From: Ipomoea triloba | Lineage: Eukaryota; Streptophyta; Magnoliopsida; Solanales; Convolvulaceae | Length of the DNA stretch: 64,000 nucleotides | Assembly: GCF_003576645.1 (NCBI RefSeq) | Contig: NC_044921.1 | Coordinates: 25,975,203-26,039,202, forward strand | Direction of reading: 5' to 3' | In this document: in pieces, positions 1 to 14,247 of the stretch | Position numbering within the stretch: position 1 is the first letter of the stretch | Layout: every line of letters starts with the position of its first letter | The notes under the pieces: model-generated | The model's database searches: none | Seen by the model: only the letters and a program-made list of their open reading frames with translations | What the model was told of the DNA's origin: nothing | Program-made: the position numbers and the translations under genes

Positions 1-300
1 TCACAATGTAATTTTCACCTAAATACCAAAAAAAAAAAAAAAAGATTAAGCAAGCAAGGTTGAACAAAACTTCTTATACAAGTTACTATATTCATGTATC
101 AAAGCTTCATTACTTTTTAAAAATTTTGTTAAATAAAATAAAACACTACCTCAAAGGGTTGAAAAGCAGAAGCCACCAATGCAAACCACTCTTTTTGATT
201 TTATAATAATTCCTCATAATAAATCAAGAAGAAAGAAAAAAAATAAAAATTGGATGCGTATAATGGGAGGGGCCCCACCACAATCGCACCATGAGTTGGC

Positions 301-354
301 CACGTGATTTGGGAGGCGAACGATGTGGTAGGCAGGCAGTTTTTAAATCACGTG
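301..354. promoter_or_regulatory. Inverted pair of G-boxes
   Basis: CACGTGATTT at 301-310 is repeated in inverted orientation as AAATCACGTG at 345-354. G-boxes bind bHLH and bZIP factors. No gene start is visible within this window close to the pair, so it may serve a gene lying to the left of the window, or be chance. Confidence 0.35.
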
Positions 355-562
355 ACTCTCCCCGCATTCTACGGTCCATCTGCCACGTTAGACTCCGCAC
401 CGTATTTTATCCAAAAGCCAACATTAAAAATAAAATAAAATAAAAATTTATTATCTTAATCCTCCGACACCATTAAGGAAAACCATTGTTAACTGATCCC
501 TATAATGATACCTTAAGAAAAAGAATGTCCATGCATCAAGGAAACTTCTCAATTACAGACAA

Positions 563-603
563 TTTAATTAATTAATTAATTAATTAATTAATTAATTATT
601 AAT
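563..603. repeat. TTAA microsatellite
   Basis: About ten tandem TTAA/AATT units in intergenic DNA; simple sequence repeat. Confidence 0.9.
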
Positions 604-1628
604 TTAATCCCCATTTTAAACATTCTTTAGTGAATGGATCATGCTTAACCTAATCATTGAAACTTGCACTCTTCCCCCACTTGTTCTCCCTCATCTCCAT
701 TTCAAATACCCTAATCTTTTCCACCAGTTTAATTAAGACAACTAATAAATAAGGTTACAATTTTATCTTTGTTGGTGTGTTTTATGTTTAAGAGGTTTGA
801 ATTAGATCTTATATATGTTGAACAAGACTGAAATGCAATGTTGCAGAATGTTATTCAACTGGTCTATAATATAATGTATATGGGTCAAACCATACTAAAC
901 AACTGAATCCAATTAATCTCAATTCAATTAATTAACTAGTCTAACCCACGACCTTATAAATTATATTTTTTTCTCTTATTTGTTCAATATGAGACTCTTA
1001 ACCCCCTCAATAAGGGAGGGTAGCTAGTAGCTAGCTAGGTAGCTAGCATGCAAGAGGTTAAAGCAAAGCTAGATAGGTTAAGGTGGGTCGACAAGGTTAA
1101 GGTTAAGTGGTGGTAGGTTTGACACGTCGTTTGTCGTTTTGGGGAGATGCACGTGAGTTCCTTGGTCAAAGTCTCGGCCCTACGGTGTACCGTACGCGTG
1201 ACGATGCGAGTAAATTGAACCCATTCCTCTTCACTGCTTCCCCGCTTTTCTTCTCAACCATTTTTTACTGCATCATATATGCTTTTCAATTCAATTTTAA
1301 AAATAAATGTTTTTTACACACATATATATAGTAAAATCTTTGTACTTTGTAGCAGTTAGTCAGTTAGTAAAATCAAGGACAATTCAATTTAAAAATATAA
1401 TATTTATGTCTGTACTCAATAAGTTGATTGGTTTCAGTTTTAATGCATTGAAGAATAGTAACAAGCATTTTAAATGAGGTATGTAGTGAAATATGATTTC
1501 AGCGAGTGAGTTGATATGATATTTTTTTATTGGTCAAGGTTATTAGTAAGTCAAATTGTACTACAAACACGTCAGTCGTAGTGTCAGTTAACGATTGGTA
1601 ACTTACGAGTTGACTTCTAATATGCTTA

Positions 1629-2051
1629 AGAGCATTCTTATCAGTGGGGTTTTTTCACGGTTCGTGTGAGGAGTTTTTGTATGTGTGATTAGGAAAGATA
1701 AAATAAGAGGTGATTAAAAAAAATTAGAAAATAAGAAAATTGAAACAAAAAGAATCTGACATTTGCAAAAAAAAAAAAAAAAAAAAGTAAAGGTAAAGTC
1801 AGAGTGGCCGCCAGCTGGCGGCCACTCTGACTCGCCCCAGCTCCACACGCGCCCGCTGGGGCGCGAAGTGCGCTGAACGCGCACTTCAGCGCTGTTTTTT
1901 TTTTTTTCTTTAATCTACCATTTCTAACATTATCCATGAATTAGGAGAAGATATATTTCATCTCAGAAAAACTTCTACATCAGTTCACAAGATTAAAGCC
2001 AAGTTCATACACTGACATTATCCAAGAAATATGCACTGATAATGGTGCTCT
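1629..2051. mobile_element. MITE with nested hairpins (Harbinger-like ends)
   Basis: The left end (AGAGCATTCTTATCAGTG) and the reverse complement of the right end (AGAGCACCATTATCAGTG) match at 15 of 18 positions, giving imperfect terminal inverted repeats about 420 bp apart. No transposase is encoded. Near the middle lies a perfect 36-bp palindrome (1797-1832) followed by two more GC-rich inverted repeats. The ends resemble PIF/Harbinger MITEs, which leave a three-base TTA/TAA target duplication, but the flanking triplets here are not a clean match. Family assignment is inference. Confidence 0.55.
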
Positions 2052-3924
2052 AAATAAACAGGTTGCCTGATACCAAATCCCGAACTGAATTATGCATGTG
2101 ATCCAAAAACAAAAGTAATGTAAATTGGCACCTCTAATTATCACACTAAAGGTTGATAATCACATATCTGTAAAGATAATATGCCTAAAGCATATATAAT
2201 TATCCATTCTCTTAATTAAGCATAAATGCTGCGCTGGCTAGGATTTAGCTACTCATATATACACTGTATGGGATGTATATATTGCATGTTATTACCATCT
2301 CTATCTCTCTCTACATATACATACATATGTGTATGTATGTATGTTTTACATAAAATAAACACACAACAATATAAAACAAAACAAGAAGTGCTATATATAC
2401 TTTCGAAGGTAATAGCAATGATGAATAACACAGTGGATTAAGGATGTCGGCGAGTTGATACTAATAGTTAATTACATAATTAATAATAAATTAAAGTGTA
2501 TCCTTATTAGTCCAAAATGGGATATGTACACCCTGTGAGTACAAGGAGCCATGTTCTGCTACTTTAAATTTAAGATGAAAAGATACTGGAAGGAGCTACC
2601 TAGCTAGTACTAGCATTAATTAATTAAAAATTTTTTTTGAAATGAAATTGCATTAATTAATTAATTAGGTGATTAATTAAGTGGAATAGTGCCAAGGTGT
2701 TCGGTTGTAGGTGTGCAGCTTAATGTGAATGCTTGCCTTCATTGTCGGACCAAAACAATGATTAATAAATTACTCATATTGAGTGAATGGAGTCAACTTT
2801 TGTGATTTTTAATAACAATAAAAACTATTATGATTATATTGCGTTTAGTACCAAAGATTAAACTGCCGAAGATGATGGTTTGAGAGAAAACTGGTCAAGA
2901 CACAACGGCTTGAGAGAAAGTCGAAAACGATGGTTGGAGAGAAAGTCGATATTAATGACAGATAAAACTTGAGAGCGATGCCTACTAATTCACCATTTTT
3001 TTTATAATTATAAAAATTATGGTTATTAAATTCACCAACTTTACTTTTTAGGTGTGGGTGAAATTAAAAAAATAAATAAATAAATGGAGGCAGAAGACAA
3101 AAACATGTTGCATGCGTGCCATGCTACAGGGTAGAGAGAATCTGGGGAGCACATGGCAGGACAAAAGCTCCAAACCCTCCCTTCAGTGGAGTTTGAGCCT
3201 AGGAGGCCCCGCGTTCCCCGGTGTGCCGCACTCACGTGACTTTTTCTCATTAATGTCACCTTCTTTTCTTCCAAACCTTTAAATTATCAAAGACAAACCT
3301 TTTTTTTTTTTTTTTTTTTTACCATATGGTATTAGTAGGTAATAATATATTAATATTTGGTATTTATTTTGGAGAAATAATGTAAAAGTTACACTTTTGG
3401 ATCCGTAATTGTTGTTGGTTATGTAATTTAGTTAATTTTAAAGAATTTAGTACTACCTTAATGGTTTGGAAATAAGTAAATTTGACCTTTTTTTTATACG
3501 CCCGAGGGACTTACAGGTCTCAATATTTGTAGATTCTTCATATGGTAACATCTCTAATATCTTTCTCCAACAAGATCTTGATTATTTCAGGAGGTTGCTC
3601 CAGGATCTTCGATCCCCAATCCGTAGATTAACCAAGATTGGTCAAATAATCAGCGCATTGGTTCCCTTCCCGAAGAACATGAATGAACTCAATGTCCTGA
3701 ATTTTCTTCATGAACTCAATAACACTAGGTCTCACGTCCAACTCAACTGAACTAATGACAAGACCGAGTAATGTTTAAGACAAAGTCGATGAACAGTTGA
3801 GCTGGTAGCTTAGGATAATGTCCGAGTCAACTATACTAAAGGGGAGAGAGCATGTGTAATTATATTATTTACGATCATTTGTAGATTGTAACCCTATAAA
3901 AGCAAATATTATATATATGTGTGT
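2052..3924. other. Intergenic DNA, no gene seen
   Basis: AT-rich, with a poly-T run at 3299-3320 and small ORFs that match nothing I recognise. No splice-linked coding exons were found. Confidence 0.6.
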
Positions 3925-6250
<2,326 letters not shown>

Positions 6251-6259
6251 TTCGGGGAG

Positions 6260-6898
6260 AAACGAGGACGAAGAACACACTCTGTCCCTCACAGGAAAGA
6301 AAGAAAAAAGGAATTCTAGAGAGAGAAAGGAATCTAGAGAGAGAGAGGCCCTGAATTGAGGTCGAGCCAGTATAGTTGGTGTTCTGGAACGGTGTTCTTG
6401 TTAATCCTGAACGGGATAACGGGGCCTACAACCAAAAAAAATCGAGAAAAGTTTTACTGTTTGGATTGGATTGGATCACTTCCTCATTCCGCCGGGAGAA
6501 TTGCGGGAGCTGGGTTTGATTTTCGACCCGAATTCTTCATTGTGTGTGTGTATCTCACAGGTACTCATCTTCTTCAGCTCTGGTTCTGGATCTCCATTGT
6601 TAAGCATTTTTTTTCTTCGTGTTTTGCTGTTTTTTCTCCGCATTTTGAGATGAATTCTGCACGATTCAGCTGAATTTTGATTGTAGATACGAAGACTGAC
6701 GAGAATTCCCCCGGAAACTGAAACTTTCGCCGGAAAAAGTCGCCGAGCTGTAAAAAAAGTTCGTGAATGCGCCTCCCATCATCGGCGGGAGGCGGATCTA
6801 AACGTCAGCTGAAGAATTTAAATTTCTGAATTGTCGAATTCCGCTGCATCCATCGGAAATTCAGTTGAATTTCGGAAAATCGCGAAGAAGGAGAGTGG
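6260..6898 (+). promoter_or_regulatory. 5' leader of the BIM1-like gene
   Basis: Purine- and GAGA-rich leader followed by several short upstream ATGs. A possible leader intron runs from a donor after CTCACAG near 6559 to an acceptor TTGTAG near 6686. No TATA box stands out. The transcript start is not determinable from sequence alone. Confidence 0.35.
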
Positions 6899-9800
6899 AT
6901 GGAGTTGCCTCAACCTAGAGCTTTCGGAACTGACGGTAATTTTCCGTTTTTTACTTTCGAGTTCATATTCTGTAGTAATTAAAAAGATAATTAAAAAAAT
7001 TCACAGTGAGAGTCCGAGCAATACTTGGTAAAAACAGAGACTTGAAGAATTTGAATTGTGTGTTTTGTTCAACAGGCAGAAAGACGACGCATGACTTTCT
7101 TTCACTATATGCACCCGCGGAACAAGATCCAAGACCCCGCCAAGGTAAAATTTTCCAGTACAGACCAAAATCTTTCCTTTTTCTTCTTTTCTCAACTTTC
7201 TTTGAATTTCCTTTTAATTTTTACTCCGTAGAAATGGTCAAAATTTCTTTTATTCGGTAATTGGCGTTGCCCACTCATCCCAATAATAATAATTTGTCCA
7301 AAATGGAGTAACCGATATGGTAAAACATGATTTTCTTATCAGAATATCATGACTTTGATTCTTTCTAATCAAATTTGTTGCACAAGATTTTCTTAATGTA
7401 GTTTACCTCTTTTGTATAGTTTACGATTTATTATATATATAGGATTGTGGTAGTGGTTGTGGTAAGACTTGCTCCGGTGGGATTCGATTCCTGCCATGAA
7501 AATTGAGGGTTTGGTTTGTGTTGGGTTCTTTGTGTACCATACAAATTAACTAGATTTACTTCTTTATTCTTTATGAGCATGATGGTGAATTTTAAAATAT
7601 AGTCTGACGAAGTTGAGAATAATAATTAATTAATTAATTGCAATGCATCATGGTAATTTTTATTACTGAGGTAAATATAATATATTTGGTTGTTATTTTG
7701 TGGGTGATTAAAAGGGAAAATATCCAAGGCATTAGTAGCATAGTTAATACACCCGTGATGGGAGATGATGATTGGTGTGTGGATCTGGGCCACGTGCTAT
7801 GTGGGACATTTTCCTAGGGTTGGCCTACATGCTGAATCCAAAAAGGGGGGTGATAGAACTGTTCTGGACTTTTAACGCCCCATCGGATCAGAGATTCAGG
7901 GCCTGACTATTCTTAGGTAGGGCCCAGTTTCTGCCCTACCCATTTCTCCATCCCTTCTCTGTAATTCCCAATAATAATAATATAGAAATTTCTAAGGGAA
8001 TTCTACTTTATTTACTCCCTCATTTTTATTCTCTGACATGGCAAATAATAATGTGATATTTTCATCATTAGTATTCCGAAAAGTGTCAGAGAGAGTAGAA
8101 GTAAGAAATAAAAAAAGTGGGAGTCCATGCAGTATTTTCCTTTCTAAGGTGTATCTACACCGAATTCCTTTTGTACTAGATACAATTACATATGGCATGT
8201 CTAGTTACATTTAATAGACACCTGTTTTTTTTGGTATTACTAGTGGGGTGGGTCCATGTGAAATCTGAGTTATATAGCTTGAGCATGATTAGTTGTGGAG
8301 CAAGAAAAAAGTGGCAAAAAGTTGCCATACATATATGACCATGTTATATTAATTCTTGTAGTTCATAATATCATGTATATTAAAAACTTGAAAACCTGGC
8401 AATAGTGCCTTCTGGTAGTGGCAGTGGGTTTCTCTCATCACTCTTAAAAAAATGAAAACCTCAAGAGGAAACAAGTTTAGAAGATGCAAAAGTTGCTAGG
8501 TTCTACGGTTCTACCTTTGCACAACCAACAAAAAAGATTAAGAAAATTATTTCTTTACTTTCTTTTCAATGCTTTATAGTGATATATTGTATGATGGTGT
8601 TGTAGTTCATTAAAATCTTCAATTTATGGTGGCTTATTATATACAATAGCAGGGGGATACCTCAGAACTCATGACTTCTTGCAACCACTAGAACAAGCAG
8701 AGGGAACTGTTGGGAAGGAAGAAAGCAAGGTTGAAGTGACAATTGCTGAAAAGCCTCCACCTCCTCCTTCCATGGAGCACAACCTACCTGGTGGGATTGG
8801 GACCTATAGCATTTCTTATTTGCAAAGGGTTCCAAAGCCAGAAGGGAGCATATTTACTATGGCACAGCCAAGTAGTACTGACAGAAACGACGAAAACTCA
8901 AACTGCAGTTCTTACTCGGGGAGTGGATTCACTCTGTGGGATGAAACTGCAGTGAAGAAGGGAAAGACAGGGAAGGAGAATAGTTCTGGGGAGAGACATG
9001 TTCTAAGAGGTAATGAAATTAGCTTTGTGGATTTCCTTAGTTGATGCTAAAAAATTAAATGCTGTGCTTATTTTAACAAGATGTTTATTGCTAATGACAT
9101 GTTCTAGTACCGATAACTCAATTTGTTGTTACGTTCCATCAGTGCATAATGTTGAAATGAGGATCCAATATTTTCTCCTTGTCCCACCTCACCATTTTGC
9201 AGTGTGACATAGCTTAGGCCTCAATACCTCTGCTTATTGATCATTCTCTCCCAATACCACCTCACCTTTTATTTTCTTTCCTTTTCGATTATTGTACTTC
9301 ATAATTGCATCAAATTACCAAAGCTTGAAACTATAGCACTGAATTAATGCTGACTTCTGCTTGACAGAAACAGGAGTAAACACAGGAGGACAGAGGCCCG
9401 TGGCGATGGAATGGCCATCACAGTCATCCTCCAACCTTAAGCATAGCACTGCAGCCTTCAGTTCTTTCTCATCCTCTCAGTGGGTGGCAATTTCATTGCA
9501 GTCATTTTTTATGGACTCTTTAGTATTCATATTTCACTTCTAATTCTCTGGTTATCTTGCAGACAATTGGCCGCTCAGAACAATCAGAGCTTCCTAAATA
9601 TGATAACATCAGCTAAAAGTGCACAAGAAGAGGATGAAGATGAAGATGAGGAAGAATTTGTCATCAAGAAAGAGCCATCACCTCACCCAAAAGGTTTTTT
9701 TTTTCCCACTTAACTTTGGGTAATTACTGATTGTTCTTATAGTTAGTTTCTTGTAACTTAAAAAATTAAAATAGTTAATTTCTTTAAGCAGGAAACCTGT

Positions 9801-11742
9801 CAGTAAAAACCGTTGGAAAAAGCAATGATCAGAAGCCTAATACTCCACGCTCTAAGCACTCAGCAACAGAGCAGCGTAGAAGGAGCAAGATCAATGACAG
9901 GCATGTTTTACAATAGCTACAAAAGAAAGTAATCCTTTAGTAGTTACTAATTTAGTCTATCCTAAATAAGCTGGGGATATGATTGCATTTTAGTTACTTC
10001 TACAGAGTACTTTTTTCAATTTTATTCATCGATGCTCTTCTTTGAAGTTTGGCTAATGATCTTATTAATTGATTGGAATATAAATCTTAGGGGTTGAATA
10101 TAAATCTTCCTAAACATATATAAATATTTAAGCTGAAAGGGTGTCAGGGCACAGCTGGATATTTAGTATTTCTACTTTCATTATGCAGATTTCAGATGCT
10201 GAGAGATATCATCCCACACAGTGACCAAAAGAGAGACAAAGCATCATTCTTACTAGAGGTTTGTGCATATCAAGTTACTTTTGTCCTACTTCAACCACAC
10301 AGTCATCACGTTACGGAATTATACTGTGAATCCGTATGCAGGTTATCGAGTACATTCAATTCCTACAAGAGAAAGTGCAGAAGCATGAGGGATCATACCA
10401 AAGCTGGGAACATGAACCAACAAAGCTTCCATGGGTAACTCATATTTGTGTCTTTTTTTTTCTACCTTCTTCTCAACAAATTCATGCTCAAAGTCCATGG
10501 CTGAAAGCAATTGTGAATACACAATTTTTGATTTATGATTCTCGTTCTGTTAACACACTTATTAAAGCTTCAACCTTTGTTTGTGAAATAGAACAATTGC
10601 CAAAGGGGTGCTCAAGGCTTTATTGATCATTCGCAAGGGACGAATAATGCATCTGATCCAGCACTCATATTTGCATCAAAATTTGCTGATAGCAAACCTG
10701 GGATTTCTCGAACAATTCCTGTAAACGGACAGAAAGCAGAACCAGACATGAGCACTGCTTTGATAAAAGATGGTGGTCATCAGCAGCCCATGCCTCTGCC
10801 ATTTGATCCAAACATATTCCCTCTTTGTGGGACAAGAAACATAGCATCACAACCTCTGCCAAAACTAGTGTCTGGTAAAGACAAATCAACATCACAGCAT
10901 CAACCTCAATTTCCTCAGAGTAGATCAAACACATCCAATTACACTGTTGCAAGCAATGAGCCAAAAGACCAGGACCCAACTATAGAAAGTGGTACAATCA
11001 GCATTTCAAGCATCTATTCACAAGGGTAAGATTTCATTCTCCAAAAGTTTCAGTTCATAAATATTGGGTTTAAATTTATGCTTTTGCAATAGAAGCATGT
11101 AAGAAGCTATAGTGCTAAACTGACAACATTCTATTACTTCCATACATCTTCTTGGGTAAATAATGAAGCCCCTTGGAAAACACAGATTTAAGAAGCTTTA
11201 AACTCTCCTGATTGTTACTTTTCCCTGTAACGTTGTAGATAGCATCGTTGCATTTGCATACATGTTCTAGCTAGCTACTTCATTTCACTATTTAGTTGAA
11301 CTTGTTTATTTGAGGCATCTGGTTTGTGATAAACATCAACATGCATTGGCATTTTCCAGGTTGTTAAGTACTCTCACAACCGCACTTCAGAGTTCTGGTG
11401 TAGATCTTTCGCAAGCCAGCATCTCAGTACACATTGACCTTGGGAAGAGAGCAAATGGTAGATTAAATTCTTCAGCTTCCACAATCAAGGTACCCGGATC
11501 CTTTCCCCTTCAGACAATCTACACTTTTAACTTTTAACCATTACCTTTTCAGAACTTTAGACATTGTTTAGACATGGATTCTCAACCACACAGCCACATA
11601 AGCTAGAATCACCTTAACATCATGAGTTTCTTCAATTCAGGGAGACGATGTTTCCACGAGCAATCAACCAATTCCACATTCCTTAGTCACAAGCGCGGGG
11701 GAGGAATCCAGCCAAGCCTTGAAAAGGATAAAAACCAGCTGA
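6899..11742 (+). CDS. BIM1-like bHLH transcription factor
   Basis: BIM proteins are atypical bHLH factors that act with BES1/BZR1 at E-boxes in brassinosteroid-responsive promoters in the nucleus (family knowledge). Coding exons: 6899-6935, 7076-7144, 8653-9009, 9368-9479, 9563-9693, 9792-9900, 10189-10258, 10342-10434, 10592-11025, 11360-11489, 11641-11742; total 1644 nt, 547 aa (Arabidopsis BIM1 is about 530). The N-terminus MELPQPR followed by THDFLSLY and THDFLQPLE is typical of BIM1. The bHLH spans residues about 255-305; H258, E262 and R266 form the E-box-reading triad. An acidic DEDEDEEEF run precedes the bHLH. The intron inside the basic region (9901-10188) starts with GC. A leader intron between about 6560 and 6686 is possible. 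The start was chosen by homology at exon 1, which holds only 37 coding bases. Confidence 0.93.
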
Positions 11743-12944
11743 AGCTAAGCTGACAACAAATAGAAGCATTCATTCTGTAATTGATTTATTCATTTTTTTG
11801 GGTCTACCACTTTTCCTTCATAAGGATTATTCAAGAAATACTGGTAATATATATATATATATATAAATCTACCCAAACAACATCACGAACCCACTGTACA
11901 TGTAATTTATTTCTTTCTTCATCATTTTTATCTTTAGATTGTTGGGCTGCACAGGTTGTCCCTAACAAGTGTGATATTCCTTGAATTATTATTACTGTCC
12001 TGCCTGTATTCCTACTGAAACTGATGTTCAGAAGCCGCAGTTTTAGCTTAAGGCTTTTACTATATACATTCCCTGTTGAGTTTCAAACAATTTTTTTTTC
12101 ACAGTTGATAATGTTTTTACTAGCAGAATGCACACATTCAGTTAGGGTGAATGTTTCTCTATTATTTTATATATAGGAATATCCTTATAGAAACTCCCTA
12201 ATTATCCTAAGCAAAATCCCAAGGACAAGAATTAAACATCATGGGCGACATAGCTCAATTGGTTAACTGACCAAAAAAGTTAAAGTTTAACTAACTTTAA
12301 CTGTCTGCCATAGGGTGCAGAGTTTCATAAGTTAATAGCTTAGCTTATTTGCAAGGTACAAAGTGTAAGTCCGGCATACTGATGATCGAGTACACTAATT
12401 AAAAAAGAATTATGGAATTAGTTTTATTGTGAGAACTGTACGAACACTTTAAAAAATTAGTGGACGGTTGAGGCATATCCGGAGAAGTAAATGTCAAAAC
12501 TTCATTGTAGAGTTAGATGTACAAGACATCCCAAACATGTGAAAGAAACAAGAAAAGGAAACTAATCTCCAAATTAAGCCGTATGGGCAGTAGATTCTAA
12601 GATACCCTCCCAAGATAAATTCCATAGGATAAATGTGTATATGATATATTAGGTTAATCACCTTTGTGACATTTACAAAGCCCCTACAATAACCTTCCAT
12701 TGTCAAACCATATCAAGAAAGAAAAGTACAACTAGTATTACTCGACAAACTTAAATCATATCAAGAAATTGGGGCACATGACAATTGGTTGCGCTATATG
12801 TGGTATCATTTTTTATGCTTTAGTTCTTGAAATGCACATTTTAGCTTACTACTATATAACTGAGGGATAGCTAGCAAATGGGTAGGGTAGAATATCATAC
12901 AAAAATATAGTATCATATTCTAAAAGTTTTAAGGAAAAGTAATT
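11743..12944. other. Spacer between BIM1-like and CYP87A genes
   Basis: Contains the 3' UTR of the bHLH gene, a short AT microsatellite near 11850-11864 and a tRNA-like fragment at about 12242. No independent gene seen. Confidence 0.55.
12242..12330 (+). repeat. tRNA-derived SINE fragment
   Basis: TAGCTCAATTGG fits the RNA polymerase III A box consensus (TRGYNNANNGG) and sits in a tRNA-like head (GGGCGACATAGCTCAATTGG). A good B box is not visible downstream, so this is a decayed SINE or tRNA relic, not a tRNA gene. Confidence 0.4.
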
Positions 12945-14199
12945 ATGTGGGTTGTTGTGTACCTTAGTGCAGTGCTTCTTGTAGTGGCTACTCAATGGGT
13001 GTATAGATGGAGAAACCCCAAGTGCAAAGGATTGCTCCCTCCAGGATCAATGGGCTTCCCCATCATTGGAGAATCCATCCAATACTTCTCATCCCATCCC
13101 CTAGAAGGCATCCACCCCTTCATCAACAAGAGAACCTTAAGGTACAAATAGTAAACACAAGATCAAGAACATCAATCACTAGTTGTTGAAGATTCCTGTC
13201 ATCTTAAGAATTATATTTCAACCACTTTGGTCATATGTAGTTGGAAGTCTGCGAATAAGTCAGACTTAATTGACTAAAGTTTTTGACTAGCGATCACTTT
13301 CAATGGTTGGTTGGTAGGAGAGAGAAGGAATTTTCTAAATTCTTAAAGTGGTTAGAAAGTTAATCTAAACCATGAATTTTTGTCAGAATTTCTATACCCT
13401 ACCTAAGGTTTTGATCCGAGGACCTTTAGGTGGTGTTATGCCGTTTTCAACCACTTTTAGGTGGTTAGAAATGTAACTTTCATATGAAACTTAAGTTTTT
13501 AACCATTATTGGGTGTTCAATACCTAGGGTTTTGACCACTTTCATGTAGTCGGTTAAGCAATTTTCAACCACTTTCGGGTTATCAGAAAAATGTTATTTT
13601 TCAAAAGAAACTTTAATTTCACCCATAAAAATCCCGGGTTTTCTTTTAGGATGACAAATTTGTAGTATATTTGCAGATATGGCTCACTGTTTCGAACAAG
13701 TTTAGTTGGTCAGAAAGTGGTGTTCTCTACAGATCCAGAGGTCAACCATTTCATCTTTCAACAAGAAGGGAAGCTTTTTCAGCTATGGTACACAGAGAGT
13801 GCTCTCAAACTCACCGGAAAACAGGGATTAACGGTTCACCATGGAGCCTTCCACCGCTATCTCAAGAACCTCATTCTCACCCTCGTAAGCCCCGAAAACC
13901 TTAAAGCATCATTGCTGTCGGAGATGGACCACCTCACCAGGAAACACCTCCATTCTTGGACTGCCCTTCCCAAGTTTGATGTTAAAGAAGCTACTGAAAC
14001 TGTACGTAATCAATATTCATTCATGTATTAACTTTTTATGTTATATATATTGTTTTATTTTGACTGGGGAGCAAAATCCGCAACCAATATCCGAGATTGT
14101 ACGAGGATAACTTCTAATCCTAGTTGGCAAATGACTTGCAAATAAAAATAAGAAGTAAATCAGTCTAGGTTAAACATTATTGACGGATCAAACCAGGAA

Positions 14200-14247
<48 letters not shown>

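Larger units (their letters stand above)
1..1628. other. Intergenic DNA, no gene seen
   Basis: AT-rich sequence with no ORF resembling a known protein. It holds two G-box palindromes (CACGTG at 301-306 and 349-354) in inverted orientation and a TTAA microsatellite near 563-603. The 74-codon ORF at 1107-1331 has no recognisable domain and unremarkable composition. I see nothing else supportable here. Confidence 0.6.

Noticed and set aside
12242..12330. tRNA gene
   Set aside because: Only an A-box-like head is present; no cloverleaf or B box of tRNA quality.
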